Part shown: one piece after another, positions 38,878 through 48,578 of the stretch
Position numbering within the stretch: position 1 is the first letter of the stretch
How the letters are laid out: each line of letters opens with the position of its first letter
Origin: Sphingomonas sp. 1F27F7B
Lineage (GTDB): Bacteria > Pseudomonadota > Alphaproteobacteria > Sphingomonadales > Sphingomonadaceae
Direction: 5' to 3'
DNA: 61,798 nt
NCBI RefSeq assembly: GCF_005503355.1
Contig: NZ_SCMK01000027.1
Coordinates: 1-61,798 of the forward strand
The notes under the pieces: model-generated
What the model saw: only the letters and a program-made list of their open reading frames with translations
Databases searched by the model: none
What the model was told of the DNA's origin: nothing
Translations under genes and position numbers: made by a program

Positions 38878-40146
38878 ATGAATGGCGTAAAACGCCGGCT
38901 GGCGCGTTGCGCGATGGTCGGCATGACGGTCGTGCTATGGGGCGCGGCCTTGGGAAGGACGGCCTATGCCCAGGAGGCGCCGCCGTTCCCCACATTGCTC
39001 AAGCAAAGCGAAGGGGCACCTCGTGCAGCCGCTATCGCCGCCGATGTCGCGCAGGCGGAGGGACTCGCCGAACAAGCGCGCGCAAGGCCCAATCCGAGCG
39101 TGAGCGTGCAGGCCGAAAACATTGCCGGCAGTGCACCTTATAGCAGATTCGACGCGGCGGAGACGACGCTTCAGATCAACCAGCCTTTCGAGCTGGGTGG
39201 CAAACGTTTTGCCCGCATCGCTGCTGGTGAGGCAGGTGTGGGTGCGGCAAAGGCGCGTGGGCTCAATGCGCGGGTCGCCTATGCCTATGATCTTGCGACC
39301 GGCTATGCCGCCGCGGAGATCGCGCAGCGCCGGATCGAGCTTGCCCAGGATGAAGTTGGGAACGCCGAGGCCGACCTGAGAGTCGCCAATGCCCAGGTCG
39401 GCGCTGGCAAGGAAGCACGGCTGCGCAGCCTTCAGGCGGAAACCGTTTTGCAGGCGTTGCGGGCCGATCTGGACCTCGCGAGGGCCAACTACACTGGAGC
39501 CCTTGCCCGCCTGTCAGCGCTCTCTGGCGTTGCGCAGCCCTATACCGGCGTTTCCGGGTCCGTGCTGGCGCTTTTCGATACGTCTCCGGCGGTCGGTCCT
39601 GTCGATCCGGGCCGTTCGACGATCTATCGAACCGCCCTCGCCGAACGGGAGGCGGCAAACCAGCGGCTCGCTTATGAGCGCAAGCGTGCGATACCCGACG
39701 TCACCGGCTCGCTCGGCGTCCGGCGGCTCGAACGCGAGGGGGCGAACGCGCTTGTCGTCGGCGTCTCGGTGCCGCTGCCGCTGTTCGACAGCAACCGGGG
39801 GAATATCGCCGCTGCGCGCGCCGAAGTAGCCGGCGCCGAGGCACGCGCAGAAGTCGCCCGGACCGAAGCGGAAGCAGAGCTTCGTGGCGCCATCGCGCAG
39901 GCAGAGGCATCCGAAGCGCGTGTTAGAGCCGCGCAAGCGTCGCTCGCGACCGCGCAGGAAGGCTATCGCCTTGCCCGCATCGCCTACGAAGGCGGCAAGG
40001 CGCCGCTGATCGAACTGCTGACCGCGCGCCGCAACCTTGGGCTGGCCCGAGGCGTCGTGCTCGACGCCCAGGCCGGCCGTTTCACCACTTACGCCATCCT
40101 GGCCCGCCTTCAGGGCCGCACCATCACCGGAGACCCGATCCAATGA
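38878..40146 (+). CDS. czcC: CzcC/CnrC-like outer-membrane factor (TolC family)
   Basis: A 422-residue protein with a signal peptide (residues 1-32, ending at TAYAQ). Two long coiled-coil repeats are typical of TolC proteins, e.g. NQPFELGGKRFARIAAGEAG and a later KAPLIELLTARRNLGLARG. It forms the outer-membrane channel of a tripartite metal efflux pump. The start follows GAAGGG. Its stop overlaps the next gene as ATGA. Confidence 0.9.
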   Translation: MNGVKRRLARCAMVGMTVVLWGAALGRTAYAQEAPPFPTLLKQSEGAPRAAAIAADVAQAEGLAEQARARPNPSVSVQAENIAGSAPYSRFDAAETTLQINQPFELGGKRFARIAAGEAGVGAAKARGLNARVAYAYDLATGYAAAEIAQRRIELAQDEVGNAEADLRVANAQVGAGKEARLRSLQAETVLQALRADLDLARANYTGALARLSALSGVAQPYTGVSGSVLALFDTSPAVGPVDPGRSTIYRTALAEREAANQRLAYERKRAIPDVTGSLGVRRLEREGANALVVGVSVPLPLFDSNRGNIAAARAEVAGAEARAEVARTEAEAELRGAIAQAEASEARVRAAQASLATAQEGYRLARIAYEGGKAPLIELLTARRNLGLARGVVLDAQAGRFTTYAILARLQGRTITGDPIQ

Positions 40147-41303
40147 CCTCCGAGAAGAACCGGCTCTATGCCGGAGCCGCTATTGCGCTTGCCATTGCAG
40201 CCGGAATCGGATTCGGCATCGCTCGCCTAACCCAACCCGTTCTGCCCGCTCCCGAGGCCGCTTCCGCCAAGGCCGACACACCGAAGGATAGTGTCGTCAT
40301 CACCGCCGAAGGCATCCGCATCTCGAAGATCGGCATTGCGCCGGCCGCCGCAGGCGGACTGGATGCGGCGATCAGCGCAAGCGCCACCGTTGATTCGACG
40401 CCCGACGCCGAAGCGGTGCTGACGGCGCGCGCGGCGGGGACGGTCACGCGCATCTTCAAGCGGATCGGCGATCCGGTGCGTGCCGGAGAAACGATCGCTT
40501 TGCTCGAAAGTCGCGACGCCTCGGCAATCGCCGCCGACCGCGGCGCCGCGGCCGCGCGCGTCACGCTCGCAGAGCGACAGCTTGCCCGTGAGAAATCGCT
40601 GCTCGATCAAGGCGTGAGCCCGCGCGCCGACTATGAGACCGCGCAGGCTAATCTTGCCGTGGCGCAGGCCGATGCCCGTCGCGCCGCCGCCGCCGCCGGT
40701 GCTGCACGGGTGGCGTCTGATGGCCGCTCGGTGGCGGTGGTCAGCCCGATCACCGGGCGCATCACCTCGGCAACCGGAACCCTCGGCACCTTCGTGTCGG
40801 CCGAGACGGAGCTGTTCCGCGTCGCCGATCCGACACGCCTGCAAATCGCGGCAAGTCTGCCGCCGGCCGATGCGCCCCGCGTGCGGGCCGGCGATCACGT
40901 AGAATTGACCACCACTGACGGGCGCAGGATCGAGGGGCAGGTCCGCTCCGAGACCGGCGTGGTCGATCCGACGACGCGCGCCGCGACCGTCATCATCGTG
41001 CCGAGTTCGGGCGGCAGCACGCTTGTCCCTGGCCAGCTCGTCCAGGCGCGTATCTTCGCAAGCGGAGGCGCGGCCAAGGGCGGCGTGAGTGTACCGCAAG
41101 ATGCCGTGCAGACACTCGGCGACCGCACCGTCGTCTTCGTTCGCACCGCGACCGGCTTCAAGGCCACGAACGTGCAGGTCGGGAGCCGCTCCGGCGGGCT
41201 GGTCGCGATCATCTCCGGCCTCGTCGCCGGTATCCCGATCGCGACCTCCAATGCCTTTCTCCTGAAGGCTGAGATCGAGAAGAATGAAGGAGGTGAGGAA
41301 TGA
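40143..41303 (+). CDS. czcB: CzcB/CnrB-like periplasmic adaptor (membrane fusion protein)
   Basis: A 386-residue adaptor. The N-terminal anchor (YAGAAIALAIAAGIGFGIA) is followed by a barrel-sandwich hybrid domain (VLTARAAGTVTRIFKRIGDP), an alpha hairpin (AERQLAREKSLLDQGVSPRA) and a beta-barrel domain (LVPGQLVQARIFASG). It lacks the His-rich N-terminal domain of Zn-type CzcB, like CnrB. It is coupled to both neighbours by ATGA overlaps and links the RND pump to the outer-membrane factor. Confidence 0.92.
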   Translation: MTSEKNRLYAGAAIALAIAAGIGFGIARLTQPVLPAPEAASAKADTPKDSVVITAEGIRISKIGIAPAAAGGLDAAISASATVDSTPDAEAVLTARAAGTVTRIFKRIGDPVRAGETIALLESRDASAIAADRGAAAARVTLAERQLAREKSLLDQGVSPRADYETAQANLAVAQADARRAAAAAGAARVASDGRSVAVVSPITGRITSATGTLGTFVSAETELFRVADPTRLQIAASLPPADAPRVRAGDHVELTTTDGRRIEGQVRSETGVVDPTTRAATVIIVPSSGGSTLVPGQLVQARIFASGGAAKGGVSVPQDAVQTLGDRTVVFVRTATGFKATNVQVGSRSGGLVAIISGLVAGIPIATSNAFLLKAEIEKNEGGEE

Positions 41304-44300
41304 TCGCCGGTATCCTCGCGCTCTCCGTCAGGATGCGATGGCTCGTCGCGTTCCTGACGCTCATCGTAGTCGGCTTCGGTGCCTGGCAGATCACCAAACT
41401 GCCGATCGACGCGGTGCCGGACGTCACCAACCGCCAGGTGCAGATCAGCACCTTTGCCCCGACGTTGGGTCCGGTCGACATCGAGAAGCAAGTCACCTTC
41501 CCGGTGGAGACGGCACTCGCAGGTATTCCCGGCCTGGAGATGACGCGCTCCTTCTCGCGCAACGGGTTCAGCCAGGTGACGGCGGTTTTCACCGACGACA
41601 CTAATATCTATTTCGCGCGCCAGCAGGTCACGGAGCGGCTCACTCAGGCCAAGGACAGCTTGCCCGCCGGCATCCAACCCAACCTCGCGCCGCTCAGCAC
41701 CGGCCTCGGCGAGATTTTCTTCTATTCTGTCGCGTTCCGGCATCCCGACGGCAAGGGCGTCAAGGTCGTGGACGGCAAGCCGGGCTGGCAGTCCGACGGC
41801 AGCTATCTCACCCCCGAAGGCGAGCGGCTGACGACCGAATTGGCCAAGGCCGCCTACCTGCGCACCGTGCAGGACTGGATCATCCGGCCGCAAATGCGCA
41901 ACGTGCAGGGTGTCGCCGGGGTCGATTCCAACGGCGGCTATGTGAAGCAATATCTGATCGAGCCCAATCTGAACGCGCTTGCCAGCTATGGTCTGTCGAT
42001 CACCGAGCTTGCAGACGCGCTGGAGCGCGCAAACCTGTCGGCGGGCTCCAACTATGTCCGGCGTGCAGGGGAAAGCTTCCTTGTCCGTGCCGATGCACGG
42101 CTCAAGTCGATCGAAGACATTCAGGAAGCTGTGGTCGCCACCCGCGCCGGCGTGCCCGTGCGGGTGAAGGATGTCGGCCAGGTCGTGATCGGCGGTGCAG
42201 TCCGTACCGGATCGGGCAGCCGTATGGGCTCGGAGGCGGTGATCTCGACCGTGCTGATGCTGGTTGGCCAAAACAGCCGCATTGTCGCAAACAGTGCGGC
42301 CGAGAAACTCGACCAGGTCAACAAGGCGCTGCCGCCCGACGTGTTCGCCGAGCCGGTCTATAACCGCTCCAAGCTGGTCAATGCGACCATCGCGACGGTC
42401 GAGAAGAATCTGGTCGAAGGCGCGCTGCTCGTCATCGTCGTCTTGTTCCTGCTACTCGGCAATATTCGCGCGGCGCTCATCACCGCCGCGGTGATCCCGA
42501 TCACCATGCTGATGACGGCAGCGGGCATGAATGGGCTCGGCGTCTCGGGCAATCTGATGAGCCTGGGCGCGCTCGATTTCGGTCTCATTGTCGATGGCGC
42601 GGTCATCATCGTCGAGAATGCGCTGCGGCGCCTCGCCCAACGCCAGGAGCATGAGGGGAGGCTGCTGACCCTGCGCGAACGCCTGGGCGAAACGATCGAG
42701 GCATCGCAGGAGATGGTGCGGCCGACCGTCTATGGCCAGCTCATCATCTTCCTCGTGTTCGTGCCCTTGCTCACCTTCCAGGGCGTCGAGGGCAAGACCT
42801 TCTCGCCGATGGCGATCACGCTGATGGTGGCGCTCGCCAGCGCTTTCGTGCTGTCGCTGACTTTCGTGCCGGCGATGCTCGCAATCCTTATCAAGGGAAA
42901 GGTCAGCGAGACCGAAGTGAAAGCAATCCGCTGGTTCAAGGAGAAATATGCACCCATGCTGCGACAAGCAGTCGCCCGACCGCTGCCGTTCATTGCAGGC
43001 GGCGTCGGCATCTTTGCGGCGGCGATCCTCTGCTTCGGCCTGCTCGGCGAGGAATTCATGCCGCAGCTCGACGAGAAGGACATCACCGTTACGAACTTCC
43101 GCGTGCCCTCGGCCTCGATCGACCAATCGACGCAGATGCAGCTCCAGATCGAAAATGCGCTGAAGTCGCTGCCAGAAGCGGCGCTGGTCTTCTCGAAGAA
43201 CGGCAATGCCGATCTCGGTACTGACCCGATGCCGCCCAACGCCTCGGACACCTATTTCATCCCCAAGCCGGAGAAGGAATGGCCGGCAGAGGTGAAGTCC
43301 AAGGAGGATATCCTGCGCCGCATCGAGGAGAAGATGAAGCCGCTGATCGGCAACCGGACCGAGATCCAGCAGCCGATCCAGATGCGCTTCAACGAGCTGA
43401 TCGCGGGCGTCCGCGCCGACGTTGCAGTCAAGCTCTACGGCGACGATCTGGATCAGATGAGCCAGCAAGCCCAGCGCATTGCCGGCATCCTCCGCGCGAT
43501 TCCCGGCGCAGGCGATGTCAGCGTCGAGCAGACGGACGGCGCCCCAACTTTCGACGTAAAGATCGATCGCCAGGCAGCGGGACGCTACGGCCTGTCGGTC
43601 GAAGAGGTGGCGAACACCGTCGCCGCAGCACTTGGCGGACGGGAAGCCGGGCTCCTGTTCGAGGGCGACCGGCGTTTCGCCGTAGTCGTTCGGCTGCCCG
43701 ACGCCCAGCGCGACGATCTGGAAACGCTCGGCGCTATCCCGGTCATGCTGCCGGCGGCCGAGGGACAGGTCGCGCGGTCGATCCCGCTCCGGGAGGTGGC
43801 CCGGTTCAGCTACACCCAGGGGCTGAACCAGATAAGCCGCGAGAACGGCAAGCGCATGGTGGTCGTTCAGGTCAATGTGCGCGGGCGCGACCTCGGCGGA
43901 TTCGTTGAGGAGGCGCAGGCGAAGATCGGCCAACTCCAACTCCCGGCCGGAATGTACACGGCGTGGGGCGGCACATTCGAGAGCCTGCAATCGGCGCGGC
44001 TACGACTGCTGATCGTCGTGCCGATCTGCTTCTTGGCGATCTACGCGCTGCTCTACATGGCGCTCGGGGGCCTGGTGCCGGCAGCGATCGTGTTCAGCGC
44101 GGTGCCCATGGCGCTGGCGGGCGGCGTGTTCGCGCTACTGCTGCGCGGTATCCCGTTCTCGATCACGGCCGCGGTCGGGTTCATCGCCTTATCCGGCGTG
44201 GCGGTGCTCAACGGCCTCGTGATGATGAGCGCGATACGCAAGCGCCGTGAGGATGGTGTGACCGAGGACGAGGCGATCATCGGCGGAGCGATGGAGCGTG

Positions 44301-44533
44301 TACGTCCCGTACTGATGACCGCGCTGGTGGCCAGCCTCGGGTTCGTGCCGATGGCGCTCGCGACCGGTACTGGCGCCGAGGTCCAGCGGCCACTGGCGAC
44401 CGTCGTCATTGGCGGGCTGATCACTTCGACCGCGTTGACGCTGCTGGTGTTACCGGCAATCACCGTGTTTGTGGGTCGTCGCTCGCGGCGAAGGCAGGCG
44501 GGGCAAGCTATCGCCCCGTCTGCTGCTAGCTGA
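41300..44533 (+). CDS. czcA: CzcA/CnrA-like heavy-metal RND efflux pump
   Basis: A 1077-residue inner-membrane proton antiporter of the HME-RND class. The segment DFGLIVDGAVIIVEN in membrane helix 4 is the signature of divalent cation pumps (DFGxxxDGAVxxxEN); Cu/Ag pumps (CusA) differ here. Twelve membrane helices and two large periplasmic loops are evident. The setting next to NreB and a Ni/Co-type sensor favours nickel or cobalt export (CnrA/NccA), but Zn cannot be excluded. The start overlaps czcB (ATGA). Length is normal and the frame intact. Confidence 0.94.
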   Translation: MIAGILALSVRMRWLVAFLTLIVVGFGAWQITKLPIDAVPDVTNRQVQISTFAPTLGPVDIEKQVTFPVETALAGIPGLEMTRSFSRNGFSQVTAVFTDDTNIYFARQQVTERLTQAKDSLPAGIQPNLAPLSTGLGEIFFYSVAFRHPDGKGVKVVDGKPGWQSDGSYLTPEGERLTTELAKAAYLRTVQDWIIRPQMRNVQGVAGVDSNGGYVKQYLIEPNLNALASYGLSITELADALERANLSAGSNYVRRAGESFLVRADARLKSIEDIQEAVVATRAGVPVRVKDVGQVVIGGAVRTGSGSRMGSEAVISTVLMLVGQNSRIVANSAAEKLDQVNKALPPDVFAEPVYNRSKLVNATIATVEKNLVEGALLVIVVLFLLLGNIRAALITAAVIPITMLMTAAGMNGLGVSGNLMSLGALDFGLIVDGAVIIVENALRRLAQRQEHEGRLLTLRERLGETIEASQEMVRPTVYGQLIIFLVFVPLLTFQGVEGKTFSPMAITLMVALASAFVLSLTFVPAMLAILIKGKVSETEVKAIRWFKEKYAPMLRQAVARPLPFIAGGVGIFAAAILCFGLLGEEFMPQLDEKDITVTNFRVPSASIDQSTQMQLQIENALKSLPEAALVFSKNGNADLGTDPMPPNASDTYFIPKPEKEWPAEVKSKEDILRRIEEKMKPLIGNRTEIQQPIQMRFNELIAGVRADVAVKLYGDDLDQMSQQAQRIAGILRAIPGAGDVSVEQTDGAPTFDVKIDRQAAGRYGLSVEEVANTVAAALGGREAGLLFEGDRRFAVVVRLPDAQRDDLETLGAIPVMLPAAEGQVARSIPLREVARFSYTQGLNQISRENGKRMVVVQVNVRGRDLGGFVEEAQAKIGQLQLPAGMYTAWGGTFESLQSARLRLLIVVPICFLAIYALLYMALGGLVPAAIVFSAVPMALAGGVFALLLRGIPFSITAAVGFIALSGVAVLNGLVMMSAIRKRREDGVTEDEAIIGGAMERVRPVLMTALVASLGFVPMALATGTGAEVQRPLATVVIGGLITSTALTLLVLPAITVFVGRRSRRRQAGQAIAPSAAS

Positions 44534-44555
44534 CCACTACCGAACGGCGAGGAAA

Positions 44556-44616
44556 TGATCGAGCAGGCCGGGGCACAAGCTATTAGGATTGGCGTGTCAC
44601 CAGGCCTGCTCGATCA
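44556..44616. repeat. Perfect 14-base inverted repeat after the metal operon
   Basis: TGATCGAGCAGGCC (44556-44569) and GGCCTGCTCGATCA (44603-44616) are perfect inverted repeats around a 33-base spacer, starting 23 bases after the czcA stop. It may terminate the operon or mark the end of an inserted cargo segment. No target duplication or transposase was found. Confidence 0.55.
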
Positions 44617-44764
44617 AGGAGAGCGCCTGCCAACAAGAGGTCGACAGCGGGTAGACCAAAGAGCTGCTGCGGTGCCGCCCAAGGCCGATGCTTGGCGGGA
44701 TGACATCGGGAGGCGTCGAGCGTGAATGGTCTCAGATCACCACCCCGCCAGCCCCCCTGCTCCG

Positions 44765-45004
44765 TCAGCGCGCGGGCCCGCCGCGCTGGACGGCCTCGGC
44801 GACACCCTGGATTTCGGCGACTGCCATATCGAGCCTTCGCACCGCTTCATCGCGACCGTCGCAGCCCTCGCTCGAGGAGAGCTCGATCATCAGGAAGGTG
44901 AAGAGCGTGTCTCCGGCCTCACGGGCGTCGCTCAGGCTTTCGACATGGGCGAAGTCGCTCCCGCCATAGACATCCGCGCAGGCGCGTTGGAACTGGTTCA
45001 ACAT
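44765..45004 (-). CDS. Small acidic hypothetical protein
   Basis: A 79-residue protein; the ATG at 45004 follows AGGAG about 10 bases upstream. It contains FQRACADVYGGSDFAHVESL and an acidic region SSSEGCDGRDEAVRRLDMAV. It is the last gene of the minus-strand block that begins near 54.7 kb. The family is not recognised. Confidence 0.6.
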   Translation of the reverse strand: MLNQFQRACADVYGGSDFAHVESLSDAREAGDTLFTFLMIELSSSEGCDGRDEAVRRLDMAVAEIQGVAEAVQRGGPAR

Positions 45005-45184
45005 GACGGGGGCTCCTGATCGGGAGTTGCGAAATACGCCCAACAGATCTCGATCCCGGCATCGAGGGTGACACAGTCGGGCCTGCGAAGCCTTCCCCTG
45101 CACCGGACACGCCGCCGAGTGGCATGTAAGGTCACCGCGATGGTACGGCGATGCGCGAAGCGAGGATTTCGGCGACGGCCGCCG

Positions 45185-45637
45185 TCAGGTTGGCGTGGCG
45201 GGCGCTGAAACGGATTCGGGTGGCACCGCGGCGATCGTATCGGAGATCGCGGCGTAGAAGGCCGTGAGGAACGGCAGGGTCTGGGCAAGAAGCGCCGCAG
45301 GCCATTCAACATCGTTAGGTCGCCGAAAACCGCCTTGCATGTAGAAGGGATGGACCAGCGTCAGCACCGGTTCGGCGGCGTCGGGGAACGAAAGCCCCTC
45401 GATTTCCGCCAGGCTACGCGCGATAGCGAGGTCATGCCCAACGGTGCGGCGCATTTGGTCGTCGGTGAAGCCGACAAGGCTAAGCCACGCTTTGAGCGCC
45501 AGTTCGATCGAGATGGCGGTCCAGTAGTAGCGGTGCTCGGTGGTCATGGGCGCATAGTCGGCAACTGCTGACTGCAGGAAATGTTGGGCCGCGTCGATCA
45601 GGTGACGCGCATAGGCGCGTCCATCGGTGCGGGACAT
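45185..45637 (-). CDS. Helical hypothetical protein, HEPN-like in character
   Basis: A 150-residue helical protein. YYWTAISIELALKAWLSLVG followed by RRTVGHDLAIARSLAEIEGL resembles the E-x-x-L-K-A / G-H-x-L helices of HEPN-fold proteins, but no RX4-6H motif is present, so it may be a non-catalytic member or unrelated. It lies in the backbone gene block downstream of the PRTRC cassette. Function unknown. Confidence 0.6.
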   Translation of the reverse strand: MSRTDGRAYARHLIDAAQHFLQSAVADYAPMTTEHRYYWTAISIELALKAWLSLVGFTDDQMRRTVGHDLAIARSLAEIEGLSFPDAAEPVLTLVHPFYMQGGFRRPNDVEWPAALLAQTLPFLTAFYAAISDTIAAVPPESVSAPATPT

Positions 45638-45778
45638 GGTGGTCTCCTGCGATGGGCTGCGGTGCGGGTGTTCGATGACCTCGAAGGCCTAGGCGGCGGG
45701 ATCGATGACCGTGAGATCGCGGTCCACAGAGCAACGGCGTCCGCGCCAGCGCTGGCTGCGGGTATTTCACCCCAGGGA

Positions 45779-47062
45779 TTAGCGAGCGCCGAATCTCGTC
45801 GCCCCGCCGAACAGGCGAAGCGCCCGTGCCATCTCCTCGCGCAGCCGGGCCTTGCTACCGACGACAACCGTGGGATCGAGGAGTTCGCCGTCAGGATCGA
45901 TGAAGCCATACGCGGGCGCACCGCCCTGCTCGATCGAAACCATATGCCCCCTGTCGGGGCCGGGCCCCTGATAGCGGGCCGTCAGCTCGCCCAGCTTGGC
46001 GGTGAGGCCTTTGGTCGCCTTGGACCAACGGATGTGGCCGGCGCCGACATTGCTTCCGGCCTCGCGGCCTCGGTCCATCCAGAGCTTCAGGTGCGCTTTG
46101 ACCTGCGGCGGCGTGTTGCGCGTGCGCTCACGATTTCGACAGGTCGGCAGGGCTGCCGAATGGGCGTCGAGAACCCGCAAATAGTCGCCATGCAATGCGA
46201 CAAGAATGTCCTCAACATCGCTGTCCGCCAGGAGGGCGCGAAGGCGGTCTCCCTGCTCGGGACTGGCAATGAGTTCATCGGCGCGAGCCGCCGTCAATTC
46301 CTCGGCCTCAGACAATGCCGACGCTGACGAAGCGAAGCCCCTGGCGGCCGTGAGGACGATGGCGCGACCGCCGCAGCGACCGCCCGTCTCCTGAAAGCGC
46401 TCGAAGATGTCGCCGCGGCCGAGTGCGGCTGCTGGGTGATCACCGAGGATGATGACCCGCCGTGGCCACGGTGTCGGCCGTGGTCGATCGCTCGGCTTCA
46501 ACCAATCCGAGGGCAGACATCGTGCCGCGACGAACGGTCGCGACGGCGCGCCTGTTCTTGCCGCGGCAAGATTGGCGCGGCGGGCCGCATCGAAGAGATC
46601 ATCGACGTCACCGCCACCATCGGCAAACCCGCGATCATAGGCCGAGCGTTCTGCGGTTTTGGACGGTGGACGGTGATTCCAACCAACGTGGGCCGCATAC
46701 CAGCCATCGGCATAGCGGATCGCCTGATTCCAGTCATAGCCGTAGCGCTCTCTGCCGCGCAGGATCGCCGCATCGCGCTCGTCGCCGCGTACCGAGGCGG
46801 CTCGGTCCTCGGTGAAGCTGAAATTGCGTGCCTGGCGCTCGGCCTCGGCAGCTGCGGCGATGGCGTCGTTGACCGGCTTCATCGCGACGACACGTTCGCG
46901 GGTACGCGCCATGCGGTCTGCCGCCGTCGATGTTGGCGGCAGGTCGGGATAGTCGCGCCAGGCTTTCGCAATCGCCTCGGCTTGATCCGGTGCGCGGCCT
47001 CGGGCAAGCTAGGTGGCGGCCGAGCAGGGATCGAAGGGCGGGATATTCTCGGCACGTGTCAT
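45779..47062 (-). pseudogene. Backbone gene with an in-frame amber codon at position 18
   Basis: The frame starts at ATG 47062, with GGAGGC six or seven bases before it, and reads MTRAENIPPFDPCSAAT before TAG at 47009-47011. The same frame then runs on without a break for over 400 codons (LARGRAPDQAEAIAKAWRDY, later MARTRERVVAMKPVND). The downstream part holds RRVIILGDHPAAALGRGD, GRAIVLTAARGFASSASALS and a C-terminal EQGGAPAYGFIDPDGELLD. The first ATG after the amber codon is at 46912, with a poor ribosome site, so a shortened 377-residue protein may still be made. The product is not recognised. A glutamine, lysine or glutamate codon is the likely ancestor. See findings. Confidence 0.7.
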
Positions 47063-47082
47063 GTGCTCGGCCTCCGTCGACA

Positions 47083-47727
47083 TCAGGCAAAGAGGCGCAT
47101 GGGCTGTGCGACCGGCGGGGGCAGGCGCAGGTCGCGCTGCAGGCGGGCGGCGAAACGGTCGGGCGCCATGAGGTCGTTGACCGATGCCCAGTGATTGCGA
47201 TCGCCGCAGTGGTCGTCACGGCCGCGAACGCGGCGATAGAGGACTTCCCGGCCCGGGCCCGAACAGCCGAGCGAGAGCTGCACCCACGCCTCCTCGCCAT
47301 GGAGCGTGATTTCGCCGGAGACCGCGGGGCCGCCCTTGTTGGAGCGAATGTCGTAGGTCCCGTCGCAGAGGCCGAGGGCGTCGGCCAGGCGCCGCATCGC
47401 GGAGCGGCCCTCGGAATGGAAGAGCCGCTTGGCGGCCTCGTCATAGCTGACGCCGCGATAGGCCAGATTTCGCAGCACCGGGGTGCGGCGGATTTCGGCA
47501 ATCTGGTCCATGCAGGTGCGCCGAAGCTCCAGGCTGGACGGCCGATCCTCGCACACTGCGCTCAGATGGCGGACGAGCAGGATCACGGCAGGATCGGTTT
47601 CCGCATCCTTGCCGGCGTTGCGGCAATCCTTGATTGCGGCGCCGATGGCGTGGAGGGTGGTGAAGACCGTGATCAGCGAGCTGGGATCGAGCGCTTGCTG
47701 ATGGCGCATGGCGACGTCGTAAGTCAT
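47083..47727 (-). CDS. Hypothetical plasmid backbone protein
   Basis: A 214-residue protein. The helical N-terminal half contains SLITVFTTLHAIGAAIKDCR and ELRRTCMDQIAEIRRTPVLR; the rest has VSYDEAAKRLFHSEGRSAMR and GEEAWVQLSLGCSGPGREVL. The Cys-His set in RGRDDHCGDRNHWASVNDL could bind metal. It lies 20 bases upstream of the amber-interrupted gene on the same strand, so the pair probably forms one unit. The family is not recognised. Confidence 0.7.
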   Translation of the reverse strand: MTYDVAMRHQQALDPSSLITVFTTLHAIGAAIKDCRNAGKDAETDPAVILLVRHLSAVCEDRPSSLELRRTCMDQIAEIRRTPVLRNLAYRGVSYDEAAKRLFHSEGRSAMRRLADALGLCDGTYDIRSNKGGPAVSGEITLHGEEAWVQLSLGCSGPGREVLYRRVRGRDDHCGDRNHWASVNDLMAPDRFAARLQRDLRLPPPVAQPMRLFA

Positions 47728-47819
47728 GGGGAGGCCCTCCGGTCTTGAGCGAAAATCCGCTCAAACGGCCCTCTCCCCCTCCCCTTTCTCCCGTGGGCGG
47801 CCTCGGGGAGCGCTGACTC

Positions 47820-48578
47820 TCAGGCGGCGATCGGCAGCGGAATGGGAACGCTCTGCCCCGTGGCAATGTTGATGAAGGCCCCCGCATGCCCGATCGATCC
47901 TCGACCAATGAGGTCAAAGAGCAGCGCCAGGGCATGGCTCGCCACGACTCTGTTCACGAAGAGCGATTGACGCTCCAGGGCCTCGGCCATCGAGCATGAC
48001 GGCGCATCGTCATCCGGTAGGGTCTCGTCCGCGATCTCCGGAAAATATTCGAGGACCGTGGGAGGTAGTTGATGGTCGGCCTCGGCCTCGTGGTTCGGGC
48101 AGCCGAGAATGAATTGTCCATCGCCCGCGCGATTGCCGAGGTCCATCCAGTAGGTCGGCGGGCTCCGCCCGGCCACCAGTGCTGCTCCTATGGCCCGGCG
48201 CGCGGAGGCGGTATCGACGCAGGTGATGAGAATATCAGCGCCGTCGAGCTTGGCGGCCTCGGGCGCCCGTCCGTGTACCGCCGTCCAGGCAAGGCCGTGA
48301 GCGAGATTGACCCGCTCGGTCAGGGTCCGGGCCTTGGAGTTGCCGATGTCGCATCGATAGAAGGGCTGTCGGCCGAGATTGGCTTCGCTGACGATGTCAT
48401 CGTCGACGACGGTCACGTCGAGCGAGCGAGAGGAAATGGCGCGCAGTGCGGTGTCCAGCGAGGCGAGGCCCATCAGCATCTGCGCTCCGTTGCCGCCGCA
48501 ACCCACGAGCACGACCTTGATCGCCCCGCTGCCAAGGGCCGCGGGCAGATAGTGGCGGGCAGGCGGATCAGAGCTCAT
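47820..48578 (-). CDS. PRTRC system ThiF-family (E1-like) protein
   Basis: A 252-residue E1-like enzyme. The ATP-binding loop VLVGCGGNGAQ (Gly26 to Gly31) and VTVVDDDIVSEANLGRQPF with the conserved Arg-Gln are classic ThiF/MoeB/E1 adenylation motifs. Such enzymes activate the C-terminal glycine of a ubiquitin-like protein. The ATG at 48578 overlaps the PRTRC A gene by 11 bases; the longer frame is inside that gene. It is the last gene of the PRTRC operon and presumably acts on the small protein C, which ends in glycine. Confidence 0.9.
   Translation of the reverse strand: MSSDPPARHYLPAALGSGAIKVVLVGCGGNGAQMLMGLASLDTALRAISSRSLDVTVVDDDIVSEANLGRQPFYRCDIGNSKARTLTERVNLAHGLAWTAVHGRAPEAAKLDGADILITCVDTASARRAIGAALVAGRSPPTYWMDLGNRAGDGQFILGCPNHEAEADHQLPPTVLEYFPEIADETLPDDDAPSCSMAEALERQSLFVNRVVASHALALLFDLIGRGSIGHAGAFINIATGQSVPIPLPIAA

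Noticed and set aside
46436..47194. 252-codon plus-strand frame
   Set aside because: Antisense to the amber-interrupted gene; the minus-strand frame has the ribosome site and continuous protein-like sequence.
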